A stretch of DNA of 64,000 bases. Origin: Pseudomonas sp. gcc21. GTDB lineage: Bacteria > Pseudomonadota > Gammaproteobacteria > Pseudomonadales > Pseudomonadaceae. Position numbers and translations under genes: made by a program. The first letter of the stretch is position 1. Each line of letters opens with the position of its first letter. The notes beneath the pieces were generated by a model. That model did not search any database, was not told the origin of the DNA, and saw only the letters and a list, made by a program, of their open reading frames with translations. Below, in pieces: positions 35,688 through 44,741 of this stretch. The stretch covers positions 2,170,001-2,234,000 of the forward strand of contig NZ_CP051625.1 of the NCBI RefSeq assembly GCF_012844345.1, in the 5' to 3' direction.

Positions 35688-37232
35688 TTACAGCTGCGGA
35701 CCGGCCTGAACGATCTCTTGCGAGACCTCGAACTTCTTGAAGTTCTCGATGAACAGTTTCGCCAGTTCCTGAGCAGCCGCATCATACTTGGCCGGATCGG
35801 CCCAGGTGTTGCGCGGGTTCAGAAGCTTGCTGTCCACGCCCGGAACCGACTTCGGCACATCCAGATTGATAACCGGCACGTGCTCGGTCTCGGTGCCGAT
35901 CAGAGCGCCGGACTGCACGGCAGCGATGATGGCCCGGGTGGTCGGGATGCTGAAACGCTGACCTTCGCCGTAGGGGCCGCCGGTCCAGCCGGTGTTGACC
36001 AGATAGACCTTGCTACCAAAGGCATTGATGCGCTTGATCAGCAGCTCAGCGTACTCGCCGGCAGGACGCGGGAAGAACGGCGCGCCGAAGCAGGTGGAGA
36101 AGGTAGATTTGATGCCGCTACCCGAACCCATTTCAGTGGAACCGACCAGCGCGGTGTAACCGGACAGGAAGTGGTAGGCCGCCTGCTCGTTATTCAGGAT
36201 CGAAACCGGTGGCAACACGCCGGTCAGGTCACAGGTCAGGAAGATGATCGCATTCGGCTCACCAGCGCGGTTCTCGATCACACGCTTCTCGACGTGCTCC
36301 AGCGGATAGGCAGCGCGGGTGTTCTGAGTCAGGCTAACATCGCTGTAATCAGCGACGCGGGTTTCCGGATCGATAACAACGTTCTCGACGATAGAGCCGA
36401 ACTTGATGGCATTCCAGATAACCGGCTCGTTCTTTTGTGACAGGTCAATACACTTGGCATAGCAGCCGCCTTCGATATTGAACACGCTGCCTTCGGCCCA
36501 ACCATGCTCATCGTCACCGATCAGGTTGCGCGACTCGTCGGCGGACAGGGTGGTCTTCCCGGTACCGGACAAGCCGAAGAACAGCGTGGTGTCGCCATCG
36601 TCGCCAACGTTGGCAGCGCAATGCATGGGCAGCACATCCTTGGCCGGCAACAGGAAGTTCTGCACGGAGAACATCGCCTTCTTCATCTCGCCGGCGTATT
36701 GCATCCCGGCCAGCAGGACCTTGCGCTGAGCAAAGTTGATGATGACGCAACCATCGCTGTTGGTACCGTCACGCTCGGGATCACAGACAAAATGCGGAGC
36801 ATTCATGATCTGCCATTCCGGCTTGTCGGATGGATTGTGGCGCGGCGCGTTAATGAACAGTGTGCGACCAAAAACGTTGTGCCAAGCGGTCTCGGTGGTC
36901 ATGACAACCGGCAAGTAGTGTTCCGGATCGGAACCAACATGTACGTGCGAAACGAAGCTGGTACGCTCCGCCAGATAGCCAGCGACGCGATCCCACAGCG
37001 GATCGAACTTGTCGGCAGGGAACGGACGGTTGATCGGGCCCCAGGCGATAGCGCTGCTGGTGCTTGGCTCGTCAACAATGAATCGATCCATCGGTGAACG
37101 GCCGGTGCGAGCGCCGGTCTCGACTACCAGCGAGCCGTTGTCAGCCAGATGCCCCTCGTTGCGCTGGATCGCCAGTTCAATCAGGTGGGCGATGCTCAGG
37201 TCGGTATAAACAGTGTTGGTAGCTTGCGTCAT
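35688..37232 (-). CDS. pckA: Phosphoenolpyruvate carboxykinase (ATP)
   Basis: Converts oxaloacetate and ATP to phosphoenolpyruvate, the entry step of gluconeogenesis. It is 514 residues, normal for the ATP-type enzyme. [12 protein letters not shown] near the N-terminus, the kinase-1a P-loop [11 protein letters not shown], the metal site [16 protein letters not shown], and [10 protein letters not shown] plus the late TGWTGGPYG motif are all intact. ATG 37232 has GAGGA 9 nt upstream. It neighbours hslO as in enterobacteria. Confidence 0.97.
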   Translation of the reverse strand: MTQATNTVYTDLSIAHLIELAIQRNEGHLADNGSLVVETGARTGRSPMDRFIVDEPSTSSAIAWGPINRPFPADKFDPLWDRVAGYLAERTSFVSHVHVGSDPEHYLPVVMTTETAWHNVFGRTLFINAPRHNPSDKPEWQIMNAPHFVCDPERDGTNSDGCVIINFAQRKVLLAGMQYAGEMKKAMFSVQNFLLPAKDVLPMHCAANVGDDGDTTLFFGLSGTGKTTLSADESRNLIGDDEHGWAEGSVFNIEGGCYAKCIDLSQKNEPVIWNAIKFGSIVENVVIDPETRVADYSDVSLTQNTRAAYPLEHVEKRVIENRAGEPNAIIFLTCDLTGVLPPVSILNNEQAAYHFLSGYTALVGSTEMGSGSGIKSTFSTCFGAPFFPRPAGEYAELLIKRINAFGSKVYLVNTGWTGGPYGEGQRFSIPTTRAIIAAVQSGALIGTETEHVPVINLDVPKSVPGVDSKLLNPRNTWADPAKYDAAAQELAKLFIENFKKFEVSQEIVQAGPQL

Positions 37233-37559
37233 CTAACGTCGTCCTCTTCGGCTTTGACCGAAATCTCCATGAAGACCGATAGGACCGGTCTCAGCACGTG
37301 GGGGATATCTGGTTAATTAATGCTAGGGAACCGCTGAAAAACTACTATGCTCGGTCATGATGCGTTGAAGCTTAGCGCTTCGCCCTGCCTGACCGGTGCT
37401 CGATGGTTTCCAATGTTTCCCAGTGGTTTTTTGCGCTGGCCCACCGCGCAGGCGCGCCATTATGCCAAAAAAAAGACATCCGCGCGCCATTTGGTCCTGA
37501 CAATGTATAGACAACATCCATAACGCGATGCGTTTAACATCATCGGGACCGATCATGCT
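37233..37559. other. Spacer between pckA and hslO
   Basis: About 327 bp, containing pckA promoter sequence. It begins AT-rich (GGTTAATTAATGC), then holds a stretch AGGGAACCGCTGAAAAAC at 37325-37342 and an AAGCTTAGCGCTT inverted motif at 37369-37381. No gene is supportable. The stretch brings IS termini to mind, but no transposase remnant is present. Confidence 0.35.
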
Positions 37560-38441
37560 TCAGTGAAGACCCTTTGCATGCTCTTCGGCTGCCTCGAACA
37601 AAGCGTCGAGCGCCTGGCGGTCGTAGCGGTACCGGGTATTGCAGAACTGGCAATCCACAGTGACCTCCCCGCCCCGCTCCTCAAGCAATGCCAATGCGTC
37701 CTCACGACCCAAACTGACAAGCGCTTTGCCGGATCGTTCCGCTGAACAGCTGCATTTGAAAACCACTGGGAGTGCGTCAAAAAGACGCACCTCTTCCTGA
37801 TGATACAAACGATGCAGCAGCGTCTGGTTATCCAGCGCCATCAGCTCTTCCGGCTTCAGGGTATCTGCCAGTACGTTCAGGTGCGTCCAGGTCTCGCGAC
37901 GCTCATCCGGATCGGTCTGTCGGTCGACTGGCAATGCCTGGAGCATGAAGCCGCGGGCGATACGCCCGTCGGCCAGCAGACGAAACCGGGTCGCCAGTTG
38001 CTCGGAGCTTTCAAAGTAGCCGTTCAGCGCTTCGGCCAGCGTAGTGCCTTGCAGCGATACCACGCCCTGGTAGCGTTGGCCGTTATCCGGGTCGATAGTG
38101 ATGGCCAGAATGCCTTCCGGCATCAGTTCGGCCAGCTGTTCGCCTTCCAGCGAGTCAGCATACCGGGCAATGCCGCGCACTTCCTGATTGCTCGAACACT
38201 CGACCATCAGCGTCGAGAGCGGGCCGGAAGACCGCGCCTGAAGCACCAGCAGCCCTTCAAATTTCAGGGTACTTGACAGCAATACCGCAGCGGCCAGCAG
38301 CTCGCCGAGTAAGGATTTGACGGATTCCGGGTAGGAATGTTTCGCGAGAATCTCGCGATAGCTCTGGTCTAGCGATACCAGCTCGCCGCGCACGTCCGCC
38401 TGCTCAAATATGAAACGCTGGGAAACGTCCTGAAGCTGCAT
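37560..38441 (-). CDS. hslO: Redox-regulated chaperone Hsp33
   Basis: A 293-residue holdase activated by oxidation. The C-terminal zinc centre has Cys230-x-Cys232 (FKCSCS) and Cys264-x-x-Cys267 (CQFC), the canonical four-cysteine redox switch. The N-terminal substrate-binding domain has YPESVKSLLGELLAAAVLLS and GIARY. The frame opens at 38477; ATG 38441 is taken because the family begins here and AAAGGG lies upstream. Transcribed after hslR on the minus strand with a short gap. Confidence 0.96.
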   Translation of the reverse strand: MQLQDVSQRFIFEQADVRGELVSLDQSYREILAKHSYPESVKSLLGELLAAAVLLSSTLKFEGLLVLQARSSGPLSTLMVECSSNQEVRGIARYADSLEGEQLAELMPEGILAITIDPDNGQRYQGVVSLQGTTLAEALNGYFESSEQLATRFRLLADGRIARGFMLQALPVDRQTDPDERRETWTHLNVLADTLKPEELMALDNQTLLHRLYHQEEVRLFDALPVVFKCSCSAERSGKALVSLGREDALALLEERGGEVTVDCQFCNTRYRYDRQALDALFEAAEEHAKGLH

Positions 38442-38477
38442 GATTTTCGGCCCTTTCAAAACAGCGAAGTATACCAA

Positions 38478-38885
38478 TCAGTCGTCTGCGGATGCATTGC
38501 GCTCGTCGCGAAAGTTATGGATCTGACGGCGCTGTTTCTTGGTCGGGCGATGCTCGCTGATCAGACCACCCGCGCCCATCGCTTTGCGCTGCGCTGCTGC
38601 TGTTTCGCGTTTCTCGATACTCTCCGGCGTTTCTTCATATAACAGTTGCGCCTCGGGTGCACCGCGCCGCTGCCCGCTTAACTGACGCACCACCACGGTG
38701 CGGGTATCGAAACCCTGGCGCACTTGATAGATGTCGCCAACGCGCGGCTCTTTACTGGGCTTGCAGCGTTCGCCCTGGGCCTGCACCTTGCCGCCTTCAA
38801 TTGCCGCTTTGGCCAGTGCGCGCGTCTTGAAGAAACGGGCGGCCCAAAGCCATTTATCCAGACGAACCTTGTCAGTGTCCTGCAT
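38478..38885 (-). CDS. hslR: Heat shock protein 15 (S4 RNA-binding domain)
   Basis: A 135-residue protein that binds free 50S subunits carrying a nascent chain and helps recycle them. The N-terminal S4 domain reads RLDKWLWAARFFKTRALAK, with KPSKEPRVGD as the second half. The C-terminal tail is basic (RPTKKQRRQIHNFRDERN). It directly precedes hslO on the same strand, and both are heat-shock genes in the classic pair. Confidence 0.93.
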   Translation of the reverse strand: MQDTDKVRLDKWLWAARFFKTRALAKAAIEGGKVQAQGERCKPSKEPRVGDIYQVRQGFDTRTVVVRQLSGQRRGAPEAQLLYEETPESIEKRETAAAQRKAMGAGGLISEHRPTKKQRRQIHNFRDERNASADD

Positions 38886-39007
38886 GCCTTCAGACCTCGA
38901 TTGCAGCTGTCGAAAAATTTAGATAGACGTCAGTTTAACAGTCTTGTGGTAATGCCTGAGTTGCCCCATGATGCGCCCCATCCGGGCCGTAAAACGAGGT
39001 AGCGCGA

Positions 39008-39475
39008 TTGAAAACCTTTGATCACCTCACCGTTATAGGTCTACGTGAATGGATCGGCCTGCCGGAGCTGGGCATCAATCAGTTGATCGCCAAGGTCGAC
39101 AGCGGCGCAAAAACCTCGGCATTGCACGCCAGTGACATCGAGCGCTTCGAGCGCGACGGCCAGCCCTGGGTACGCTTCAATGCGCATGCCGGCAGTCTGC
39201 ACAAGCCACGCAAGCAGGCCTGCGAAGCACCTCTGATCGATACCAAACGAATCAAGAGTTCCAACGGTCATATGCAGGAGCGCTGCGTCATTCGCACACC
39301 CATGGTATTGGGCGACAGGACCTGGTTAGTGGAATTCACCCTGACTTGCCGCAAGGAAATGCGTTATCGGGTGCTGATCGGTTGTCGGGCGATGCTTGAC
39401 GGTCAACTGGTCATCAACCCAGGGGTACGCTTCGTACAGGACAAACCCCAAACATCCAAATTATCTGAAGGCTGA
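39008..39475 (+). CDS. rimB: RimB-type retropepsin-like protease partner of RimK
   Basis: A 155-residue protein of the Zn_protease/RimB group, which cleaves or trims the glutamate tail that RimK adds to ribosomal protein S6. A single retropepsin-like D-S-G motif lies in [16 protein letters not shown] and the closing hydrophobic-hydrophobic-G is VLIGCRAML. The start is TTG at 39008; GAGGT precedes it by 9 nt and no nearer ATG exists. It is followed by rimK after a 10-bp gap. The usual third partner RimA (small EAL protein) is not next to them. Confidence 0.85.
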   Translation: MKTFDHLTVIGLREWIGLPELGINQLIAKVDSGAKTSALHASDIERFERDGQPWVRFNAHAGSLHKPRKQACEAPLIDTKRIKSSNGHMQERCVIRTPMVLGDRTWLVEFTLTCRKEMRYRVLIGCRAMLDGQLVINPGVRFVQDKPQTSKLSEG

Positions 39476-39485
39476 ACTGACAAAC

Positions 39486-40391
39486 ATGAAAATCGCGGTA
39501 CTCTCGCGCAACCCCAACCTGTATTCCACCCGTCGCCTGGTCGAGGCTGGTCGCGAGCGCGGCCATGAGGTCAGGGTAATTGATACGCTGCGCGCGTATA
39601 TGAACATCACCAGCCACAAGCCTTCGATCCACTACAAGGGTGAGGAGCTCGAACCCTTTGACGCGATCATTCCACGCATCGGTGCATCGATCACCTTCTA
39701 CGGTGCGGCGGTGCTGCGGCAGTTTGAAATGATGGGGGTGTTTCCGCTCAATGAGTCCGTAGCGATCAGCCGCTCACGGGATAAGCTGCGATCCCTGCAG
39801 CTATTGGCGCGCAAGGGCGTGGGCCTGCCGGTGACCGGTTTCGCGCATTCTCCTGATGATATTCCCGACCTCATCAGCATGGTGGGCGGCGCGCCGCTGG
39901 TCATCAAGCTGCTGGAAGGCACCCAGGGAATCGGTGTGGTCATGTGCGAAACCGAGCAGGCTGCCGAGTCCGTACTGGAAGCCTTCATGGGGCTCAAGGC
40001 CAATATCATGGTGCAGGAATATATTCGCGAGGCCGGTGGCGCGGACATTCGTTGCCTGGTCGTGGGTGACAAGGTGATCGCTTCGATGAAGCGTCAGGCC
40101 AAGCCCGGCGAGTTTCGCTCCAACCTGCATCGCGGCGGCAGCGCCAGCCTGATCAAGATCACACCTGAAGAACGCATGACTGCCGTGCGTGCGGCCAAGG
40201 TGATGGGCTTGAATGTGGCGGGTGTGGATATTCTCCGTTCAAATCACGGCCCGGTTGTCATGGAAGTGAACTCCTCCCCCGGGCTGGAGGGCATCGAAGC
40301 CACCACCGGCAAGGACGTCGCCGGTCTGATCATTGAATATATCGAGAAAAACGGCCGGCCTAATCAGACCCGCACCAAGGGCAAGGGCTGA
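39486..40391 (+). CDS. rimK: Ribosomal protein S6 glutamate ligase
   Basis: An ATP-grasp ligase of 301 residues that adds glutamates to the C-terminus of S6. The N-terminal Rossmann-like domain begins [18 protein letters not shown]. The ATP-grasp core has [50 protein letters not shown], and the metal-binding [15 protein letters not shown]. The frame opens at 39396; ATG 39486 is used because the preceding part is rimB in another frame. Co-transcribed with rimB. Confidence 0.96.
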   Translation: MKIAVLSRNPNLYSTRRLVEAGRERGHEVRVIDTLRAYMNITSHKPSIHYKGEELEPFDAIIPRIGASITFYGAAVLRQFEMMGVFPLNESVAISRSRDKLRSLQLLARKGVGLPVTGFAHSPDDIPDLISMVGGAPLVIKLLEGTQGIGVVMCETEQAAESVLEAFMGLKANIMVQEYIREAGGADIRCLVVGDKVIASMKRQAKPGEFRSNLHRGGSASLIKITPEERMTAVRAAKVMGLNVAGVDILRSNHGPVVMEVNSSPGLEGIEATTGKDVAGLIIEYIEKNGRPNQTRTKGKG

Positions 40392-40392
40392 T

Positions 40393-41169
40393 CTAGGCAT
40401 TAGCCCGCGCATCCAACTGCTGCGCGCTGCCGTGCTTGCTGAAGGTCATGGTGAACAAGGCGACAAGCAATAGCACCTCGGCAAAATCACCTCCGTAGTA
40501 CATCAACTGCGCCGCCGCCCTGATCTGGTCCGGGTCGTGCGGCACGTTGCGTGGCCATAGATAACCGTACATCAGCTTGGCCAGCACCGAATGCGCCGCG
40601 ATAGAAAGAAACAGCGCGGCGATCCGGCACCTGAAGCTTGCGCTATGCGCGGCCTGGTCCGGCCCGGCGAGCACTGACCAGCAAAACAGATACCCTGCCA
40701 ATAGAAAATGGACGTGTACCAATGCATGCAGCCAGGCTGATTCGAGGGAAGCCAGATAAAGCGGCGTGAGGTACAGCAACCACATCGCACCGACGTTCAG
40801 AAGCAGCGCAATCAATGGGTGTGAAACGAATCTGACATAGCCGCTACGCATCAGAGCCGTCAGCATTCGCGCAGCCTTGACCGGCAATGAGCGCAGCAAT
40901 AGCGTAACCGGGGCCGCTAACACCAATGCCAGCGGCGCTAGCATCCCGATCACCAGATGCTGCGCCATATGCCAGCGAAAATCATGGTGCGCCAGGAGCA
41001 TGGCGCCCGGCGTCAACGCCTGAACCAACAACATACATCCGGCCAGCCAGGCGGCAACACGCCACAGGCTCCAAATGTGCCCTGCTCGCCACTGCCACAT
41101 CGCAGCGCCCAGGTAGGCAAGGCCGGCGATGATGACCAAGCCCGAAGCGAACCAGGCAAACACGTTCAA
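40393..41169 (-). CDS. ctaG: Cytochrome c oxidase assembly factor CtaG (caa3 type)
   Basis: A 258-residue polytopic membrane protein of the caa3 CtaG family. It has about seven membrane segments. Conserved features are HHDFRWHMAQHLVIGMLAPL with histidines that suit copper binding, SAWLHALVHVHFLLAGYLFCW, and the C-terminal DPDQIRAAAQLMYYGGDFAEV. The start is a TTG at 41169 that overlaps the stop of the DUF2243 gene in TTGA; a GTG at 41163 is an alternative. The oxidase genes it would serve are not in the window. Confidence 0.9.
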   Translation of the reverse strand: MNVFAWFASGLVIIAGLAYLGAAMWQWRAGHIWSLWRVAAWLAGCMLLVQALTPGAMLLAHHDFRWHMAQHLVIGMLAPLALVLAAPVTLLLRSLPVKAARMLTALMRSGYVRFVSHPLIALLLNVGAMWLLYLTPLYLASLESAWLHALVHVHFLLAGYLFCWSVLAGPDQAAHSASFRCRIAALFLSIAAHSVLAKLMYGYLWPRNVPHDPDQIRAAAQLMYYGGDFAEVLLLVALFTMTFSKHGSAQQLDARANA

Positions 41170-41645
41170 TAACCTGTCGGCCGGCCGGCGTTCTGCTGGC
41201 GGCTTGCCTGCCGATAGAACCAGAAACCTACGGCGAGCAGTATCAACCCGACCGCATTCCAGACGATGTCGTACATCAAGGGGTCCACGCTGTAGCGGAT
41301 CTGGTGGATACGCAGCACCTTGTGGCTGACAATGCCATCGAATAGCTGAAAGCCGCCCGCGCCCAGAAAGAAACCAGCCCAGGCCCAGCGCTTAAACAAC
41401 CCACCCCGCCGCGCCAGTCCGACGATCAGAAACAGCCCCGCCACCATGGCGATCAGCTCGGCGGCGTGCAGCAATCCGTCGGTGATGATGCCTATAGTCG
41501 GAGTAGCCAGATCATAGAAGTGATGCCACTGCAGGATCTGGTGGAAGATGATTTCGTCTACCGCAGCCATCACGCCTACGCCAATGGGCAACGCGTACAG
41601 CAGCGAACGATTCGGTGAAGGTGTACTGCCTGTCTCATGGTGCAT
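41166..41645 (-). CDS. DUF2243 membrane protein
   Basis: A 159-residue membrane protein with four hydrophobic segments. The DUF2243 pattern is clear: VDEIIFHQILQWHHFYDL, DGLLHAAELIAMVAGLFL, FQLFDGIVSHKVLRIHQIRY and YDIVWNAVGLILL. The conserved histidines could bind metal. It is followed with a 4-bp overlap by ctaG, so the two are translationally coupled; a role in oxidase or copper handling is inference. GAGG precedes ATG 41645. Confidence 0.88.
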   Translation of the reverse strand: MHHETGSTPSPNRSLLYALPIGVGVMAAVDEIIFHQILQWHHFYDLATPTIGIITDGLLHAAELIAMVAGLFLIVGLARRGGLFKRWAWAGFFLGAGGFQLFDGIVSHKVLRIHQIRYSVDPLMYDIVWNAVGLILLAVGFWFYRQASRQQNAGRPTGY

Positions 41646-41701
41646 GGGAACCTCACTCGGAACAGGTGAGGTTTTGACCCATGCAGTGAAACCCTGTTCC
41701 C

Positions 41702-42373
41702 CTAGGGTCTGCGGGGTTCAAGCGCCTCGGTGAGGGCCGAATAGTCATCGACAGCGTCGAATTCTTCGGTATCACGCAACGCCCCGCGGCTGTCCGGCTG
41801 GCGCACCGCGAGCAGCTGCGCCACACCGTATTCGCGGGCCGAACGCAGTATATTCAGGCTGTCATCGATGAAAAGGGTGCGTTGCGGATCGAAGGGCACT
41901 TCGTCCTGCAAGGCGTGCCAGAAAGCTTGAGCCTCCTTGGGGTAGCCGAAATCGTGGGAACTGATCAACCGCTGGAAATAGGTCATCAGCTCGACACGCT
42001 CCATCTTCAACGACAGCGAATCGCGGTGCGCATTGGTGATGAGTATCACCTGCCGACCATTCTTTTGCAGCGTCTTGAGGAAGTGTTCGGCATCCGTACG
42101 CAAACGGATCAGATGCGCTATCTCCCGCTTGAGCTCGACGATTGGCACGCCCAGTTCACGCGTCCAGAAATCCAGGCAATACCAATCGAGCTGGCCTTGT
42201 TTCTCGGCCATCAGTGGGTAAATTTCTGCCTTGCCCCACTCCACCGGCTGACCGTGATGTTCGGCATAGCGACGCGGCAGATATTCCACCCAGAAGTGGT
42301 TGTCAAAGTGCAGGTCCAGCAGGGTTCCATCCATATCCAGCAGGACGGTATCGATCTCGTTCCAGTTAAGCAT
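41702..42373 (-). CDS. yrfG: GMP/IMP nucleotidase, HAD family
   Basis: A 223-residue HAD-like hydrolase. Motif I is LLDMDGTLLD with Asp13 and Asp15, motif II is ILITNAHRDS, and the acidic motif IV is LFIDDSLNIL; the cap is of the helical C1 type with WTRELGVPIVELKREI. Length and sequence agree with YrfG, which removes phosphate from GMP and IMP. The gene lies in the yrfG-hslR-hslO neighbourhood as in enterobacteria and is divergent from nudE. Confidence 0.88.
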   Translation of the reverse strand: MLNWNEIDTVLLDMDGTLLDLHFDNHFWVEYLPRRYAEHHGQPVEWGKAEIYPLMAEKQGQLDWYCLDFWTRELGVPIVELKREIAHLIRLRTDAEHFLKTLQKNGRQVILITNAHRDSLSLKMERVELMTYFQRLISSHDFGYPKEAQAFWHALQDEVPFDPQRTLFIDDSLNILRSAREYGVAQLLAVRQPDSRGALRDTEEFDAVDDYSALTEALEPRRP

Positions 42374-42380
42374 CGGCGGT

Positions 42381-42409
42381 TGGGCTTTGCGGCATGTGCC
42401 GCTATGATA
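42381..42409 (+). promoter_or_regulatory. Putative sigma70 promoter of nudE-cysQ
   Basis: TTGGGC (42381-42386), 17-bp spacer, TATGAT (42404-42409). It lies 34 bp before the nudE start in the divergent spacer from yrfG. A reasonable sigma70 match; unproven. Confidence 0.45.
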
Positions 42410-42442
42410 CCCAAGCCTTGATCAGTCCACCACGGAGCACCC

Positions 42443-43009
42443 ATGCTGCAGAAGCCCGAGACACTCGACGCCCGGATCGTTGCCAAGAGCCGGCTGTTTA
42501 CCGTGGAGCAGGTCCAGCTGCGCTTCAGTAACGGCGCGGAACGCACCTATGAGCGCCTGATCAACAAGGGACAGGGCTACGGTGCGGTAATGATCATTGC
42601 ATTGAAAGACGACCGCACCGCGCTGCTGATCGAGGAATACTGCGGCGGCCTCGACAGCTACCAGCTATCGGTACCGAAAGGACTGGTCGAGCCGGGCGAA
42701 GACGTTCTCGATGCGGCCAATCGCGAGCTCATGGAGGAAGCCGGCTTCGGCGCCGAGCGCCTCGAGCTGCTTACTCACCTTTCGCTGTCTCCAGGCTACA
42801 TGAGCCAGCAGATTGCCGTAGTGCTGGCGCGCGATCTCTATGAGAAACGCCTGCCCGGCGACGAACCCGAGCCGATACGGGTCGACTGGGTCGACCTCTA
42901 TGCTCTATCGGAGCTGACGGCAATGGAAAACTTCAGCGAAGGCCGCGCGCTGGCCGGGTTGTATCTGGTCCGCGATCTGCTTGAACAGCGCGGCGAGCTG
43001 AAACGATGA
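42443..43009 (+). CDS. nudE: ADP-compound hydrolase NudE (Nudix)
   Basis: Hydrolyses ADP-ribose, Ap3A and NADH-type dinucleotides. It is 188 residues. The Nudix box at residues 80-102 fits the consensus exactly: G-LVEPG-E-DVLDAAN-RELMEEAGF. The N-terminal strand region resembles the ADP-ribose pyrophosphatase subgroup and the SPGYMSQQIAVVLA stretch is typical of it. CGGAG precedes ATG 42443. It overlaps cysQ by 4 bp, as in other pseudomonads. Confidence 0.93.
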   Translation: MLQKPETLDARIVAKSRLFTVEQVQLRFSNGAERTYERLINKGQGYGAVMIIALKDDRTALLIEEYCGGLDSYQLSVPKGLVEPGEDVLDAANRELMEEAGFGAERLELLTHLSLSPGYMSQQIAVVLARDLYEKRLPGDEPEPIRVDWVDLYALSELTAMENFSEGRALAGLYLVRDLLEQRGELKR

Positions 43010-43809
43010 ACCTCCCGACACGTCTTGACGAACTCTGCGCTCTCACCCGTCGGGCTGGCGATCGCACGCTCGAATGGTGGCGGCACAATCCTGAAGTGAC
43101 TGACAAACCGGATGACTCGCCGGTGACTGCCGCCGATCTGGCTGCGCACCATATGATAGTCGCCGGCCTACATGCGCTGACCCCCGACATTCCCGTGCTG
43201 TCTGAAGAAGACGCCGACGTACCTTTGGCCGAGCGAATGGGCTGGCAGCGCTTCTGGCTGGTTGATCCGCTGGACGGAACCAAGGAATTCATCGCCGGCA
43301 CTGACGAATTCACCATCAACATTGCCCTGATCGAAAACGGCCAGGTCGTGCTCGGCATCGTTGGCGCGCCGGCACGCAACACGCTCTACTGGGGCGGACG
43401 AGACCTTGGCGCGTGGCGCCAGCTAGGCAACGAACCCGCCGAACCCATCCATTGCCGGCCCGCCGCCACGCCACTCGTGGTGGTCGCCAGCCGTCGCCAT
43501 TCGAGCCCGGAACAGGAAGCCATGCTGGCGCGCATCAAAACGCTGCAGCAGATAGAGCAGGTCAGCATCGGCAGCTCCCTGAAATTCTGTCTGGTTGCCG
43601 AAGGTCAGGCCGATCTGTATCCGCGCCTGGCACCTACCAGCCAGTGGGACACCGCGGCTGCACAAGCGGTGGTCGAAGGTGCCGGCGGGCAAGTGATTGG
43701 GCTGGATGGCCAGCGCTTTGCCTACCCGACGCAGGCGTCCTTGCTTAACGGTCATTTCGTAGCCATGGGCAATGCACCCGCCGAGCTACTGGCTCAGGTG
43801 TTAGGCTGA
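43006..43809 (+). CDS. cysQ: 3'(2'),5'-bisphosphate nucleotidase CysQ
   Basis: A Mg-dependent phosphatase that removes the 3'-phosphate of PAP, a sulfate-assimilation by-product. It is 267 residues with the FIG superfamily motifs: Glu67-Glu68 in VLSEEDADV, DPLDGTKEF (Asp87, Asp90) and the C-terminal SQWDTAAAQAVVEGAGG. The gene starts inside the last codons of nudE (ATGA overlap), so both are translated from one transcript. Confidence 0.94.
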   Translation: MNLPTRLDELCALTRRAGDRTLEWWRHNPEVTDKPDDSPVTAADLAAHHMIVAGLHALTPDIPVLSEEDADVPLAERMGWQRFWLVDPLDGTKEFIAGTDEFTINIALIENGQVVLGIVGAPARNTLYWGGRDLGAWRQLGNEPAEPIHCRPAATPLVVVASRRHSSPEQEAMLARIKTLQQIEQVSIGSSLKFCLVAEGQADLYPRLAPTSQWDTAAAQAVVEGAGGQVIGLDGQRFAYPTQASLLNGHFVAMGNAPAELLAQVLG

Positions 43810-43902
43810 TCTCCAGGTCCGGCGCTTTGCGCTGGACACTGCCCCGGTCCGGCGTGATCATGTCGCGATCGTCCTTGTTCAATCCTCAGCAGGAGCCTGC
43901 CC

Positions 43903-44553
43903 ATGTTCTTCCGCAGCATTCCCGAACATAAAATGCGCTTACCCACTGCCGAGGAAGCACTACCCGGCCGCGATACACCCATCCCGACGAGCGAGACGCA
44001 TACCGTTCTTGGTACGCCGATCAAGCCGCCCTTCCCTGAAGGCATGCAGCAGATCATTTTCGGCATGGGTTGTTTCTGGGGTGTCGAGCGGCTGTTCTGG
44101 AAGATGGACGGCGTGTTCACCACGGCGGCAGGCTATGCCGGCGGCGTGACGCCCAACCCGACGTACGAAGAGGTGTGTTCCGGCATGACCGGACACAACG
44201 AGGTAGTACTGGTGGTGTTTGACCCGCAACGGGTCAGCCTCGATGATTTGCTCAAGGTGTTCTGGGAAGGGCATGATCCGACCCAGGGTATGCGCCAGGG
44301 CAATGATGCAGGCACGCAGTACCGCTCAGGCATCTATCTGACTGACGAGGCTCAGCGCGAAGCTGCCGAAGCCAGTCGCGAACTGTTCTCCCAGGCATTG
44401 GCCGCAGCTGGCCGTCCCGACATCACCACCGAGATTGTCCCGGCTCAGCGCTTTTACTACGCCGAAAGCTACCACCAGCAATATCTTGATAAAAATCCGG
44501 GCGGGTACTGCGGTATTGGCGGAACGGGTGTGTGCATGCCGCCTCGCTCGTAA
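43903..44553 (+). CDS. msrA: Peptide methionine-(S)-S-oxide reductase
   Basis: Reduces S-methionine sulfoxide in proteins. It is 216 residues with the usual long N-terminal extension seen in pseudomonads ([16 protein letters not shown]). The catalytic Cys57 sits in [14 protein letters not shown]. The resolving cysteine is near the C-terminus in [14 protein letters not shown] (two cysteines). GGAG precedes ATG 43903. It stands between cysQ and the mrp operon. Confidence 0.96.
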   Translation: MFFRSIPEHKMRLPTAEEALPGRDTPIPTSETHTVLGTPIKPPFPEGMQQIIFGMGCFWGVERLFWKMDGVFTTAAGYAGGVTPNPTYEEVCSGMTGHNEVVLVVFDPQRVSLDDLLKVFWEGHDPTQGMRQGNDAGTQYRSGIYLTDEAQREAAEASRELFSQALAAAGRPDITTEIVPAQRFYYAESYHQQYLDKNPGGYCGIGGTGVCMPPRS

Positions 44554-44585
44554 CCTGACCGGTCATTTCGCATGGCTTCAGGAAT

Positions 44586-44620
44586 ACCCGGAAGATCAAC
44601 ACGTTGCGCATTTTCCGGGT
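44586..44620. promoter_or_regulatory. Inverted repeat and possible promoter before mrpA
   Basis: ACCCGGAA and TTCCGGGT form an inverted repeat separated by 19 bp, 120-155 bp before mrpA. A possible TTGCGC and TAATTT promoter (44604-44633, 18-bp spacer) lies within and after it, so the repeat could be an operator or an msrA terminator. Confidence 0.3.
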
Positions 44621-44741
44621 GAAATGGTAATTTCGATCGCCTGATGTGGCCATACGGCCAGCGCACCGCTCGCGCACTATGCAAGGCCCGGCATGTTGCC
44701 GATTGCCAGATACGGCACTGAACCTTTCTTCCTGAGTAGCC

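Noticed and set aside
37325..37381. Sequence resembling an insertion sequence end (AGGGAACCGCTGAAAAAC) before pckA
   Set aside because: No second inverted terminus, target duplication or transposase remnant is visible, so an IS call is not supported.
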